Positions 63,501 to 64,000 of a stretch of DNA of 64,000 nt are shown piece after piece. The position numbers and the translations under genes are program-made. Source of the DNA: Fukatsuia anoeciicola (lineage in GTDB: Bacteria > Pseudomonadota > Gammaproteobacteria > Enterobacterales > Enterobacteriaceae); the NCBI RefSeq assembly GCF_964059965.1, contig NZ_OZ060923.1, positions 1 to 64,000 on the forward strand, written 5' to 3'. The notes beneath the pieces were generated by a model. It was given only the letters and a program-made list of their open reading frames with translations. It was not told the origin of the DNA and did not search any database. Position 1 is the first letter of the stretch; every line of letters begins with the position of its first letter.

Positions 63501-64000
63501 TTTATGATGAAAAAGAGTGGCAACATGGTACTTTTGTTATGCCAACTTTAATAGAATTAGAAAATTTTGAAGATTTGCAAAAAGAAGTTTTTGGTCCTGT
63601 ATTGCATGTTATCCGTTTTAAACAACAAGATCTAGATATATTAGTTAATAAAATTAATGCTACAGGTTATGGTTTAACTTTAGGTATTCATACTAGAATA
63701 GATGAAACAGTTTCGCGAGTTACTAAACATGCTAAAGTAGGTAATATTTATGTAAATCGTAATATTGTAGGTGCAGTAGTTGGAGTACAACCTTTTGGTG
63801 GTGAAGGATTATCTGGTACTGGGCCAAAAGCAGGTGGCCCACTTTACTTGTATCGCTTATTATCACAATATCCAAAAAATGCTTTATTAATAACATTAAC
63901 CCGCCAAAACAGCCATAAAATACAAGGTATTAATGAGCGTAAACACTTATTAGTAGCTTATAATGCTTTAATTAAATTTTTGTTAACTAAACAAAAAAAA
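60512..64000 (+). CDS. putA: Trifunctional proline dehydrogenase / P5C dehydrogenase / regulator PutA (runs off the window)
   Basis: PutA oxidises proline to glutamate in two steps, passing electrons to ubiquinone, and in enterics also represses the put genes. 1163 codons are open to the window edge, of about 1320 expected, so it is cut only by the window. The N-terminal ribbon-helix-helix DNA-binding domain is kept (MGGTKTGVRLDE.., RTPHWLIKQAI). The proline dehydrogenase barrel holds EGPGISIKLSALHPRY and the FAD region. The aldehyde dehydrogenase domain has SPWNFPLAIFTGQ, AETGGLNAM and the catalytic Cys in SAGQRCSA. AAGGAG lies 8 bases before the ATG. Confidence 0.96.
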   Translation, partial: MGGTKTGVRLDEITYNRIKIAAQNINRTPHWLIKQAILNYLTYLEKNKIVPEIKTSDNCYVTEVYNELSQEPIFIHQPFLNFATHILPQSTIRTAITAAYRRPENEIIPALLKQARLPVNLTQATYKLAYDIAKKLRNKKETNSRSGIVQSLLQEFSLSSQEGIVLMCLAEALLRIPDKQTRDILIRDKISQGNWCSHLGHSSSLFVNATTWGLLLTGRLVSIDNKTKLTSSLNYIISKSGEPLIRKAVSVAISLMGTQFIAGKTITKALVNARKQKNTGFRYSYDMLGEAALTEEDAQAYMVSYQEAIHAIGKASHGLGIYEGPGISIKLSALHPRYCRAQYERVIDELYPRLLSLILQAMQYDIGINIDAEEAEHLEISLDLLEKLCYEPQLVGWNGIGFVIQAYQKRCLFVIDAIIHIAQRSNRRLMIRLVKGAYWDSEIKRAQIDGQEGYPVYTRKIYTDIAYLACARKLLSVPNLIYPQFATHNAYTLAAIYYLAGQNYYPGQYEFQCLYGMGEPLYEQVVGQVIEGKLNRPCRVYAPVGTHETLLAYLVRRLLENGANTSFVNQIADTTLALDDLVADPIKAVETIAALEGRLGLPHPQIPLPKYLYGQDRLNSRGLDLSNEQCLASLSISLSAKLDSDDPLWYSQPIIATKFNQDLIQNPKKPIINPAEPRDIVGYVRETTKEEVNQALDAATSNSTWFSTSSSERAAILLRAAELMEDQMQSLIGILVREAGKTFNNAIAEVRESIDFLRYYAIMARDDFLNKNYYPLGAVVCISPWNFPLAIFTGQVAAALAAGNAVLAKPAEPTPLVAAKAVVILLQAGIPQNALQLLPGKGEKVGAWLVNDQRICGVIFTGSTKIANLLQRNIAGRLGPQGQPIPLIAETGGLNAMIVDSSALTEQVVTDVIASAFDSAGQRCSALRILCIQEDIAERTLHMLHKAMAEYRMGNPERLSTDIGPVITRIAKEDIENHIQEMRIKGHRVYQAARSNVYDEKEWQHGTFVMPTLIELENFEDLQKEVFGPVLHVIRFKQQDLDILVNKINATGYGLTLGIHTRIDETVSRVTKHAKVGNIYVNRNIVGAVVGVQPFGGEGLSGTGPKAGGPLYLYRLLSQYPKNALLITLTRQNSHKIQGINERKHLLVAYNALIKFLLTKQKK

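Noticed and set aside
60512..64000. putA as a truncated pseudogene because no stop is seen.
   Set aside because: All 1163 codons are open and align with PutA; it simply runs past the window edge.

Overview
The window looks like part of the chromosome of an obligate, genome-reduced gammaproteobacterial symbiont of the Enterobacterales type. Every intact protein is a close match to its E. coli family. The base composition is very AT-rich, gene order is still enterobacterial in blocks, and the long spacers are not random: several hold heavily decayed but alignable relics of the genes that E. coli has at the same place. Assignments come from remembered family sequences and hand translation; no search was run.

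Layout. Positions 1-85 look like the mnmG-side edge of oriC (DnaA box plus GATC-rich AT tract). Then on the + strand: mnmG, an rsmG relic, the complete ATP synthase operon atpBEFHAGDC, glmU-glmS, a probable rnr relic and rlmB. From 15 kb nearly everything is on the - strand. topA is flanked by relics of cysB (downstream) and of yciO, rluB and perhaps btuR and yciK (upstream), in E. coli order. At 21.4-34.0 kb two complete rRNA operons lie head-to-head as 5.7-kb inverted repeats around a 1.1-kb gene-less spacer. tRNA-Trp follows one operon and tRNA-Asp the other, and both spacer tRNAs (Ile, Ala) are degenerate. Next come pgi and one contiguous alpha-spc-S10-str block (rplQ to rpsL). A relic run tusB-tusC-tusD-fkpA follows, then putP and, divergently, putA, which runs off the right edge.

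How it works together. The retained set is translation (rRNA, 29 ribosomal protein genes, EF-Tu, EF-G, SecY, RNA polymerase alpha, tRNA/rRNA modification by MnmG and RlmB), ATP synthesis, UDP-GlcNAc supply for cell wall (GlmS, GlmU), glucose-6-phosphate isomerase, topoisomerase I, and proline uptake and oxidation (PutP, PutA), which may feed electrons to respiration and hence the ATP synthase.

Most unusual: several ribosomal proteins have grown while the genome shrank. L23 is 327 aa (about 100 in E. coli) through roughly thirteen degenerate copies of a 17-18 residue piece of itself. L17 carries a ~100-aa charged insert with heptad repeats, L15 has its C-terminal domain duplicated, and L3 and S13 carry inserts. 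All six proteins I can compare that sit at or near the peptide exit tunnel (L17, L22, L23, L24, L29 and, less directly, L3) are longer than usual. A second oddity is a dispersed ~165-bp repeat in two spacers whose core copies differ mostly at third codon positions of one frame.
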